The position numbers were made by a program, and so were the translations under genes. DNA of 64,000 nt, taken from Micrococcus terreus. Lineage in GTDB: Bacteria > Actinomycetota > Actinomycetes > Actinomycetales > Micrococcaceae. Under the pieces are notes generated by a model. That model ran no database searches. It was not told the origin of the DNA and saw nothing but the letters and a program-made list of their open reading frames with translations. Each line of letters opens with the position of its first letter. Position 1 is the stretch's first letter. The stretch is taken from positions 124,001-188,000 of the forward strand of contig NZ_FPCG01000003.1 in the NCBI RefSeq assembly GCF_900116905.1, read 5' to 3'. Positions 41,509-48,532 of this stretch are shown here, piece after piece.

Positions 41509-42564
41509 ATGACCGAGACCATGCGCGCTGTCGTCTTCGAGAACTTCAAGACCTTCCCCTCCCTGAAGGACGTGGAGAAGCCCACCCCCGGACCCGGCGA
41601 GGTCCTGCTCAAGGTCGCCGGCGCCGGTGCCTGCCACTCGGATGTGGCCATCTTCGAGGACTTCGACGAGAACAACCCCGCCGGCCTGAAGCCCGAGTTC
41701 ACCCTCGGCCATGAGAACTCCGGCTGGGTCGAGGAGGTCGGCGAGGGCGTCACCGGGTTCGAGAAGGGTGATGCCTACCTGGTCTACGGTCCGATCGGCT
41801 GTGGCCGCTGCAAGGCCTGCTCGCGCGGTCAGGACACCTACTGCGAGAACGCCGCCACCAACCCCTATCTGGCCACGGGCCTGGGCCGGGACGGCGGCAT
41901 GGCCGAGTACATGACCGTGCCCGCGCGCAACCTGGTGCCCCTGGGCGAGGCCGACCCCATCAACGCCGCTCCGCTCTCGGACGCTGCGCTGACCCCGTAC
42001 CACGCCATCAAGCTCTCTCTCGGACACCTGGACGGCGGCGGGAAGTTCGCCCTGGTGATCGGCCTGGGCGGTCTGGGTCTGATCGCGGTCCAGATCCTCA
42101 AAGCCCTCACCGGCGCCACCATCATCGCCACCGACATGAAGGAGGAGGCGATGGCCGAGGCCGAGAAGCTCGGTGCCATCACCGTCCCCGGAGGCGAGGA
42201 CCAGGTGGCCAAGATCCGTGAGATCACCGGGGGCCGTGGCGTGGACGCCGCCTTCGACTTCGTGGGCGTCACCCCCACCATCGGTGCCGCCATGGGCGCG
42301 ATGGCCATGCAGGGTCGCCTGACCGTGGTGGGCATCGCCGGTCAGCCGCACTCCTGGTCCTTCTACACCGCCCCCTACGAGGTGGAGCTGACCAGCACTT
42401 ACTGGGGCACCATCGAGGAGCTGCACGAGGTCGCTCAGATGTACCGCAACGGCCAGATCGTCCCGCAGGTCACCCGTTACACCATGGACCAGGCCCTGGA
42501 GGCCTACCAGGCACTGGTGGACGGGAAGATCTCCGGCCGGGCCGTCGTCGTCCCTCATTCCTGA
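41509..42564 (+). CDS. Zinc-dependent medium-chain alcohol dehydrogenase
   Basis: A 351-residue MDR dehydrogenase. Catalytic zinc ligands C42 (GACHSD) and H68/E69 (LGHEN); structural zinc C98, C101, C104 and C112 (CGRCKACSRGQDTYC). The NAD fold GLGGLGLIAVQ, followed by an acidic ATDMKEE, favours NAD over NADP. The substrate is unknown; close relatives oxidise aromatic or terpene alcohols. AAGGAG precedes the ATG at good spacing. A 10-bp dyad lies upstream and a hairpin built on a GACGAC element follows the stop. Confidence 0.9.
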   Translation: MTETMRAVVFENFKTFPSLKDVEKPTPGPGEVLLKVAGAGACHSDVAIFEDFDENNPAGLKPEFTLGHENSGWVEEVGEGVTGFEKGDAYLVYGPIGCGRCKACSRGQDTYCENAATNPYLATGLGRDGGMAEYMTVPARNLVPLGEADPINAAPLSDAALTPYHAIKLSLGHLDGGGKFALVIGLGGLGLIAVQILKALTGATIIATDMKEEAMAEAEKLGAITVPGGEDQVAKIREITGGRGVDAAFDFVGVTPTIGAAMGAMAMQGRLTVVGIAGQPHSWSFYTAPYEVELTSTYWGTIEELHEVAQMYRNGQIVPQVTRYTMDQALEAYQALVDGKISGRAVVVPHS

Positions 42565-42577
42565 GGCAGGCTGAGGT

Positions 42578-42616
42578 GAGGGAGGTGAGGGGCCCGACGA
42601 CGGCCGCTCACCTCCC
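42578..42616. repeat. GACGAC palindromic element forming a terminator-like hairpin
   Basis: GGGAGGTGAG and CTCACCTCCC form a perfect 10-bp stem whose 17-nt loop holds CCCGACGACGG. It lies 16 nt after the alcohol dehydrogenase stop and probably terminates that transcript. Confidence 0.7.
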
Positions 42617-42727
42617 ACAGGCGGGCGCGGGCCTCAGTCACTGTTATCTCAGGCATGACGCACATCAGTGAGGCTTGGCACCGCAGACTACGCTCAGAGG
42701 CGTCGTCACAGCGCCCAGGAGGAGCAC

Positions 42728-43492
42728 ATGGCCCAGCAGATCGACCTGAACGCGGACCTGGGTGAGTCCTTCGGCACGTGGACCCTGGGCGATGATGCCG
42801 CCGTGATGCGCTCCATCTCGAGTGCGAACATCGCCTGCGGGTTCCACGCCGGTGACCCCCACGGAATGGCCCGAACCTGCCGGGAAGCCGTGACCGCCGG
42901 GGTGGGCATCGGGGCGCATGTGGGATACCGGGACCTGGCCGGGTTCGGGCGGCGGTTCCTGGACGTGGACCCGGTCGAGCTGGCCGATGAGGTGCTCTAT
43001 CAGATCGGCGCCCTGGACGCCCTGGCCCGGGCCGCCGGAGGACAGGTCTCCTACGTCAAGCCGCACGGTGCCCTGTACAACGCGATCGTCCACCATGAGG
43101 CACAGGCTCAGACCGTGGTGGACGGGGTCAAGGCCTTCGGCGGGGACCTGCCCCTGCTGGTGCTGCCCGGCTCGGTGGCCGCCGAGCGTGCCCGGTCCGC
43201 CGGGCTGCGAGCGGTGGGCGAGGTCTTCGCCGATCGCGGCTACACCCCGGAGGGCACCCTGGTCCCTCGGCGTGATCCCGGAGCGCTCCTGCAGGACGAG
43301 TCCGAGGTGGTGCGGCGCATGGTCCGCTGGGTGTCCGGGGGGACGCTGACCGCGGTGGACGGGTCCGAGGTCCGCGTGGAGGCCGAGAGCATCTGCCTGC
43401 ACGGGGACACCCCTGGAGCCGTGTCCCTGGCGGAAGCGGTGAGATCCGGGCTGGAGGACGCCGGGGTGGCCGTCCGCTCGTTCGTCCCGTGA
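42728..43492 (+). CDS. pxpA: 5-oxoprolinase subunit A (LamB/YcsF)
   Basis: A 254-residue LamB/YcsF protein, subunit A of the ATP-dependent 5-oxoprolinase that opens pyroglutamate to glutamate. Hallmarks are [14 protein letters not shown] at the N-terminus, [21 protein letters not shown] and [16 protein letters not shown] precedes the ATG. The stop overlaps the pxpBC start (GTGA), so all three subunits come from one coupled unit. Confidence 0.92.
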   Translation: MAQQIDLNADLGESFGTWTLGDDAAVMRSISSANIACGFHAGDPHGMARTCREAVTAGVGIGAHVGYRDLAGFGRRFLDVDPVELADEVLYQIGALDALARAAGGQVSYVKPHGALYNAIVHHEAQAQTVVDGVKAFGGDLPLLVLPGSVAAERARSAGLRAVGEVFADRGYTPEGTLVPRRDPGALLQDESEVVRRMVRWVSGGTLTAVDGSEVRVEAESICLHGDTPGAVSLAEAVRSGLEDAGVAVRSFVP

Positions 43493-45096
43493 GTGGGCCC
43501 GAGCCGCGTAGCGTCCGCTGGGCGGGAACCCGCGCCCTGCTCGTCGAGTGCGCAGGCCTGCCCGACGTCCTCGCCCTGCACGCCCATCTCGCGGCCCACC
43601 CCCGGCGCGGTCAGCTCGAGGCCACCGGCGCCGCGGGGACCGTGCTGGTCACCTTCGAGTCCGTAGAACGTGCCAGGGCCGCCGTCGGGACGCTGCGCGA
43701 GCTGACCCCGGACGCCGCCCGCGACCAGGACGCCCGTGCCGTGGAGATTCCGGTGGTCTACGACGGTGAGGACCTCGCCGAGCTGACCCACCTGACCGGC
43801 CGCAGCGGCGAGGAGCTGATCGCCGCCCACAGTGGCACCATCTGGCGTGCGGCGTTCGGCGGCTTCGCACCCGGGTTCGCCTACCTGACGCCGGAGCCGG
43901 GCAGCCCGTGGGACGGGATCGACGTGCCCCGCCGGTCCAGCCCGCGCACCGCCGTGCCCGCCGGGTCCGTGGCCGTGGCCGGCGGCTTCTCCGCGGTCTA
44001 CCCCAGCCGTTCGCCTGGCGGATGGCAGCTGATCGGACACACGGATGCCGTGCTCTGGGACCTGCACCGCGACCCGCCCGCCCTCATCCGTCCCGGCGAT
44101 CTCGTGCGGTACACGGCCATCCGCGAGCGTGTGGAGATCAGCTCCCCGCCTCAGACCCCCCACGTCCCGACGACGGCCACCTCAGCAGGTGCGTCGGTTG
44201 CAGCAGCGCTGGTGGTCGAGGACCCGGGGCTGCAGTCGCTGGTCCAGGACCGCGGGCGGCCCGGCCTGGCCGACCTGGGCGTGGGGGCCTCCGGTGCGGC
44301 AGACTCCCGCTCGGCCGCGCTGGCCAACCGCCTGGTGGGCAACCCCTCCGGTGCGGCGCTGATCGAGTGCACGCTGGGCGGACTACAGGTGCAGGCGGTG
44401 GGGGAGCAGATCGTGGCGCTGACCGGTGCGCCCGCTGCCGCCGCCGTGGTCTCAGCGGAGGAGTCGCCGGACCAGTGGGCCCCGCACGGTGAGCCGTTCG
44501 TCCTGGCCGACGGGCAGCGCCTGGTGCTGGAGGTGCCCGCTGCCGGGCTGCGCACGTACCTCGCCGTGCGCGGGGGAGTGGAGGCTGCGCCCGTGCTCGG
44601 CTCCCGGTCCACGGACGTGCTCTCCGGCATCGGCCCGTCACCCCTGATGCGGGGCACCCGCCTGCCGGTGGGCACCCTCGGTGAGGGAGCCGCCGTCGGG
44701 CATCCCGAGCCGATGCCGGACCTGCCGGCGGCCGGGGAGATCACGGAGCTGCGCGTGGTGCTGGGGCCGCGGGAGGACTGGTTCACGGAACGGAGCCGGG
44801 AGGCGTTCGTGGGGCAGGAATGGGAGGTGTCCAGTGCCTCGAACAGGGTGGGCGTGCGGCTGATCCCGGTGGAGGGCGGGACGGTGCTGGAGCGCTCGCG
44901 GGGCGGCGAGCTGGCCAGCGAGGGAATGGTGCTCGGGGCGTTGCAGGTGCCTCCGTCCGGGGAGCCGGTGCTGTTCCTGGCCGACCATCCGGTGACCGGC
45001 GGCTACCCCGTGATCGCGGTGGTGGTGCCGGAGGACCTGCCGTTGGCCGCGCAGCTGCCGCCCGGTGCGCGCGTGCGGTTCACCCCCCATCGTTGA
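43489..45096 (+). CDS. Fused 5-oxoprolinase subunits B and C (KipI-KipA)
   Basis: A 535-residue fusion. Residues about 1-215 are PxpB/KipI ([34 protein letters not shown]); residues about 240-535 are PxpC/KipA ([26 protein letters not shown]-type [39 protein letters not shown]). They are usually separate genes. The joint, about residues 221-240 ([16 protein letters not shown]), is encoded by a GACGAC element, which may have created or extended the fusion. The GTG start overlaps the pxpA stop. The gene ends inside a 62-bp palindromic repeat. Confidence 0.9.
   Translation: MSGPEPRSVRWAGTRALLVECAGLPDVLALHAHLAAHPRRGQLEATGAAGTVLVTFESVERARAAVGTLRELTPDAARDQDARAVEIPVVYDGEDLAELTHLTGRSGEELIAAHSGTIWRAAFGGFAPGFAYLTPEPGSPWDGIDVPRRSSPRTAVPAGSVAVAGGFSAVYPSRSPGGWQLIGHTDAVLWDLHRDPPALIRPGDLVRYTAIRERVEISSPPQTPHVPTTATSAGASVAAALVVEDPGLQSLVQDRGRPGLADLGVGASGAADSRSAALANRLVGNPSGAALIECTLGGLQVQAVGEQIVALTGAPAAAAVVSAEESPDQWAPHGEPFVLADGQRLVLEVPAAGLRTYLAVRGGVEAAPVLGSRSTDVLSGIGPSPLMRGTRLPVGTLGEGAAVGHPEPMPDLPAAGEITELRVVLGPREDWFTERSREAFVGQEWEVSSASNRVGVRLIPVEGGTVLERSRGGELASEGMVLGALQVPPSGEPVLFLADHPVTGGYPVIAVVVPEDLPLAAQLPPGARVRFTPHR
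44164..44185 (+). repeat. GACGAC palindromic element at the pxpB-pxpC fusion joint
   Basis: GTCCCGACGACGGCCACCTC plus AG, read as VPTTATS in a frame different from the PDDG copies. It sits exactly between the two subunit domains. Confidence 0.65.
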
Positions 45097-45152
45097 TCCA
45101 GAACCAGTGGCGACCATGACCCCTGATGCCCGCCACTGCTTCTGACTCAACG
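45091..45152. repeat. Palindromic repeat family 3, copy 1 (62 bp)
   Basis: An imperfect inverted repeat (CCAGAACCAGTGGCGA facing CGCCACTGCTTCTG) over the pxpBC stop codon. It matches the copy at 46375-46436 at 47 of 62 positions by my alignment, with equal length. Confidence 0.7.
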
Positions 45153-45232
45153 CAGGGGACGAGTGCGCGGACACCCCTGCGACGGTGGCATCATGGGCGA
45201 GCACCCATCATCGATGCCCCGGGAGGAGGACC

Positions 45233-46003
45233 ATGACGCTCACAGCGGTGCTGCCGATCGTGGCCGCCTGGATCGTGGCGATCGCCTCCCCGGGGCCGGA
45301 CCTGCTGATGATCCTGCGGCTGACCTCCGTGCGGAACGGTGGCGGGAGCGAGGATGCTGGAGCGGCCGCACGCGCTCGCGGACTGGCCGCCGCGCTGGGG
45401 ATCATGACCGGCAACCTGCTGTGGATGACCGGTGCCGCCTTGGGCCTGGGAGCCGTGGTGGCACTGTTCCCGGCGGCGCTGCCCGTCCTGAAGATCTTGG
45501 GCGGGGCGTTCCTGGTGTGGATGGGCGTGTCCGGGCTGCGCGGGGCGATGCGGACGTCAGCTGCGCAGGCCGCCTCCGGCGGGGGCAGCGGCCCGTCAGA
45601 CCTGCTGCGACCCGTCAGACCGGACACCGTGATGACGAGTCGCAGAGATGCTGACAGACACCGAGTGGGTGTTCTGACCGGGAGCGGAGCAGGCCTCGGG
45701 GCCGCCTACGCCACCGGAGTCGCCACGAACCTGGCCAACCCCAAGGCGCTGATCTTCTTCACCGCCCTGTTCGCCCCGTTCATGAGTGCGGGCTGGCCGC
45801 TCGGTGAGGTCGCGCTGCTGCTGGGCGTGCTGATGGTGATCGGGGTGGCCTGGTTCTGCGGGTTCGCCCTGTTGGTGACCAGTGCCGCGGCCGAACGCTG
45901 GCTGGGGCGGCACTGGAGCATGATCGAGCAGCTGACCTCGTGGGCGTTCGTGCTGATCGGGGCTGGGTTCCTGATCAACGGCGTGCTGAGCCTGGTCGAC
46001 TGA
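45233..46003 (+). CDS. LysE family amino-acid exporter
   Basis: A 256-residue LysE/RhtB-type exporter with about six helices. The helix-1 segment AWIVAIASPGPDLLMILRLT has the family PGPD motif and TNLANPKALIFFTALFAPF is the second hallmark. The cytosolic loop between helices 3 and 4 (about 105-155) is longer than usual and includes a copy of palindromic family 2, read as LLRPVRPDTVMTSRRDADR. GGAGGAGG precedes the ATG. It lies between two family-3 repeats. Confidence 0.88.
   Translation: MTLTAVLPIVAAWIVAIASPGPDLLMILRLTSVRNGGGSEDAGAAARARGLAAALGIMTGNLLWMTGAALGLGAVVALFPAALPVLKILGGAFLVWMGVSGLRGAMRTSAAQAASGGGSGPSDLLRPVRPDTVMTSRRDADRHRVGVLTGSGAGLGAAYATGVATNLANPKALIFFTALFAPFMSAGWPLGEVALLLGVLMVIGVAWFCGFALLVTSAAAERWLGRHWSMIEQLTSWAFVLIGAGFLINGVLSLVD
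45605..45659. repeat. Palindromic repeat family 2, copy inside lysE-type gene
   Basis: The 41-bp core (45605-45645), CTGCGACCCGTCA and TGACGAGTCGCAG arms with one mismatch and a 15-bp spacer, is the reverse complement of the copy after putA. Similarity continues to GACAGAC. It is in frame in the exporter's cytosolic loop. Confidence 0.7.
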
Positions 46004-46057
46004 CCCCTCCGCCCCGACCCCTTGCCAGGCCCGCCGGCGCGCGAGAAGACTGACCCC

Positions 46058-46348
46058 ATGGCTGAGAAGAAGAGCTCATCGAGCAAGGACTCCGACGCCC
46101 CGCAGATCAAGGACCCGGAGGTCTACGAGGCGGTGCGCAAAGACGGTGCGAGCAAGGAGAAGGCGGCCCGGATCGCCAATGCCGCCGCGCGCGACGGGCG
46201 CACGAAGGTCGGCGAACGCGGGGGTGAGTCCGAGTCCTATGAGGACTGGACGGTCGAGGAGTTGAAGGACCGGGCCAAGGAGCTGGACCTGACCGGCTAC
46301 TCCGATCTGACGAAGGACGAGCTGATCGAGAAGCTGCGCAACCACTGA
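46058..46348 (+). CDS. Small Rho N-terminal-domain (SAP-like) protein
   Basis: A 96-residue protein. Residues 17-58 are a charged DUF7218-like segment (KDPEVYEAVRKDGASKEKAARIA) and residues 61-96 a Rho_N helix-extended-helix (WTVEELKDRAKELDLTGYSD). This fold binds nucleic acid. AAGACT lies 6 nt before the ATG, no Shine-Dalgarno. Its place next to the TopIB-Ku-LigD region could hint at DNA binding, but they are separately transcribed. Confidence 0.8.
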   Translation: MAEKKSSSSKDSDAPQIKDPEVYEAVRKDGASKEKAARIANAAARDGRTKVGERGGESESYEDWTVEELKDRAKELDLTGYSDLTKDELIEKLRNH

Positions 46349-46374
46349 CGCCCTGGCGGCGCACTCCGGTTCAA

Positions 46375-46436
46375 CGCCGAGCCAGAAGCAGTGGTGAGCA
46401 TCGGCCCTGATGGTCACCACTGCTTCTGGCTCGGCG
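46375..46436. repeat. Palindromic repeat family 3, copy 2 (62 bp, 23-bp perfect arms)
   Basis: A perfect 23-bp inverted repeat (arms 46375-46397 and 46414-46436, starting CGCCGAGCCAGAAGCAGTGG) around 16 nt, between the Rho_N gene and the converging topoisomerase gene. It may act as a bidirectional terminator. Confidence 0.8.
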
Positions 46437-46489
46437 TGTGTGTGGGGTGGGACGGGGAACGGGGAACGGTCGCGAACGCCCGAACCCGC

Positions 46490-47491
46490 TCAGTCCCCGC
46501 CGAGCAGCTTCAGCAGTGCCTGGTCCGGCTGCCCGCGCAGCTCCACCACCTTGCCCTGTTCGAACAGGTCGATCACGCGCGGGTTGACGTACGCCTCCCG
46601 CGCCACCGTGGGGGTGTTGTGCAGCAGCTCGGCGGCGGCCTCCATCGCCACTTTCACGGCCTCGGGCGAGGAACTCCCGCTCTGGTGGGCGCGGGCCAGT
46701 GACCGGGCGGCGGCCAGGGTGCCCTGCCAGGTGCGGAAGTCCTTGGCGGTGAACTCCAGCCCGGCGATCTCGGTGAGGTAGTCGTTGATGTCCTGCGCGG
46801 AGACGCCCTTCCACTCCCGCCGCCGTCCGTTCTGCACCGGGTAGCAGACTGCCGGGGCCGTGCGCGGGGTCTGGGGCGCCTCGGAGAAGAACTGCGCCAG
46901 GGCCGCGTCCTTGAGCACCAGGTCCCATTCGCTGGCCGACTTGCCTCGGAAGCTCAGATGCACGTGCGGGGCGTCCACCTCCACGTGGCGCCGCTGCAGG
47001 GTGGAGGCCCCGAACGCCTCCAGCTGCCCCTTCTGCTCGGATCCGCCCACGCGCAGGGAGCCCTTGTCCATCAACCGGACCGCCGCCGCCAGCGCGCGCC
47101 GGCGAGGGCCGTCGTCGTGCTTTCGCTTGCCGGTGGGGGCCTTGAGGTCCTTGGTCACGGCACTACGCAGCGCGGGCAGGGTGGCGGCGAACGCCAGCGA
47201 CTTCTCGAACTTGGCCTCATCCTGCTTGCGCCGCCAGTCGGGGTGGTAGAGGTACTGGGTGCGCCCGGCCTCGTCCACGCCGGTGGCCTGGATGTGCGCC
47301 TTCTCCTCCCGCGCGATCCACACATCACTCCAGGCCGGCGGGATCACCAGCGCACGGATCCGCTCCAGGATCTTTTCGTCGGTGATGCGCCGCCCGTTCG
47401 CGCCCTTGTACGTGAAGCCCTTCCCCGCGCGGCGCCGCGTGTACCCGCCCTCACCGGGGGTGACCGAGACCAGGCCCACGCTGCGGGGCAT
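46490..47491 (-). CDS. DNA topoisomerase IB, poxvirus type
   Basis: A 333-residue type IB topoisomerase that nicks and reseals one strand through a 3'-phosphotyrosine. Markers: GKGFTYKGANGRRI, IPPAWSDVWIA, the Arg/Lys core in LRVGGSEQKG, and KDFRTWQGT. The nucleophile Tyr is in SAREAYVNPR-type REAYVNPRVIDLF. The ATG shares one base with the Ku stop (TGATG), so TopIB and Ku are translated together, a strong hint of a joint role in end joining. A 23-bp palindrome follows. Confidence 0.92.
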   Translation of the reverse strand: MPRSVGLVSVTPGEGGYTRRRAGKGFTYKGANGRRITDEKILERIRALVIPPAWSDVWIAREEKAHIQATGVDEAGRTQYLYHPDWRRKQDEAKFEKSLAFAATLPALRSAVTKDLKAPTGKRKHDDGPRRRALAAAVRLMDKGSLRVGGSEQKGQLEAFGASTLQRRHVEVDAPHVHLSFRGKSASEWDLVLKDAALAQFFSEAPQTPRTAPAVCYPVQNGRRREWKGVSAQDINDYLTEIAGLEFTAKDFRTWQGTLAAARSLARAHQSGSSSPEAVKVAMEAAAELLHNTPTVAREAYVNPRVIDLFEQGKVVELRGQPDQALLKLLGGD

Positions 47492-48417
47492 CAGGCACTC
47501 TTCTTCTTGGCGGGCTTCTTGGCGGAGGTTCCGGACTTCTTGGCCGCCGGCTTCTTGGTTCCCGACGACGCCCCCACCTCGGTCTTCTCGCTGGACTTCT
47601 CGCTCTTCCCGCGCTTGCGGTCCAGGGAGGCCTTGAGCGCCTCCATCAGGTCGATGACATCGGCGTCCTCGCCGTCCCCGTCGCCGGAGCCGTCCTTGGC
47701 GTCGACGGTCTCGCCGAAGGTGGCGGCGGTGTCCAGAGTGTCGCCGGCCTCGAGCTTGGCGTCGATCAGCTTGCGCAGCTCCACCTGGTACTCGTCCTCG
47801 AACGCCTCCGGGGTGAAGTCCGAGGCGTACTGCTCCACCAGCGCGGCCGAGAGCTTGAGCTCCTTCTCGCCGATCTTCGCGCGGGACTTGGTCCCGGGGA
47901 AGTCCACGTCCCGCACCTCGTCCGGCCAGAGCATGGCCTGCAGCAGCAGGACCTTGCCGCACACCCGCAGGGCTCCCAGTCGGGTCTTCTGGCGCAGGGC
48001 GAAGGTGACGATCGCGGTGCGGTCGGTGTCCTGCAGGGTCTGACGCAGCAGCAGGTAGGACTTGGGGGACTTGCCCTCGGGCTCCAGGTAGTAGCTGCGC
48101 TCGAGCATGATCGGGTCCACCTGCTCCGAGGGGACGAACTGGACCACCTCGATCTCATCGTTGTCGGACTCGGGGAGGGCCTCGAAGTCCTCGTCGGTCA
48201 TCACGACCGTGTCCCCGTCCTCTTCGAAGGCCTTGTCGATGTCCTCGTACTCGACCTTCTTGTTGCACACCTCGCAGCGTCGCTCATACCGGATCCGGCC
48301 TCCGTCGGCGTTGTGGACCTGATGGAAGTGGATGTCATGGTCCTCCACGGCGCTGTAGGCCTTCACGGGGACGTTGACGAGACCGAAGGAGATGGATCCT
48401 GACCACACTGCGCGCAT
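47491..48417 (-). CDS. ku: Ku protein, non-homologous end joining
   Basis: A 308-residue bacterial Ku forming the DNA-end ring: MRAVWSGSISFGLVNVPVK start, HFHQVHNADGGRIRYERRCE with a CxxC, and DVIDLMEALKASL at about 252. The C-terminal tail is Lys-rich (KKPAAKKSGTSAKKPAKKK), as in actinobacterial Ku that bridges DNA and recruits LigD. Part of that tail (VGASSGT) is encoded by a GACGAC element. TAGGCT lies 7 nt before the ATG. It is divergent from ligD. Confidence 0.95.
   Translation of the reverse strand: MRAVWSGSISFGLVNVPVKAYSAVEDHDIHFHQVHNADGGRIRYERRCEVCNKKVEYEDIDKAFEEDGDTVVMTDEDFEALPESDNDEIEVVQFVPSEQVDPIMLERSYYLEPEGKSPKSYLLLRQTLQDTDRTAIVTFALRQKTRLGALRVCGKVLLLQAMLWPDEVRDVDFPGTKSRAKIGEKELKLSAALVEQYASDFTPEAFEDEYQVELRKLIDAKLEAGDTLDTAATFGETVDAKDGSGDGDGEDADVIDLMEALKASLDRKRGKSEKSSEKTEVGASSGTKKPAAKKSGTSAKKPAKKKSA
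47559..47580 (+). repeat. GACGAC palindromic element in the ku tail
   Basis: TTCCCGACGACGCCCCCACC plus TC on the plus strand. On the coding strand it is read as VGASSG, just before the Lys-rich tail. Confidence 0.6.
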
Positions 48418-48532
48418 GGCGCTCAGCCTAGGCCCCGGGAGCCAGCGGTGGGAGAGGCTGGGGCGGACGGTGTGGGGACGCGCACCGCAGACGGGGCTGA
48501 CCACGCAGGCGTGCGGGGCTAGTGTTCCGAGC

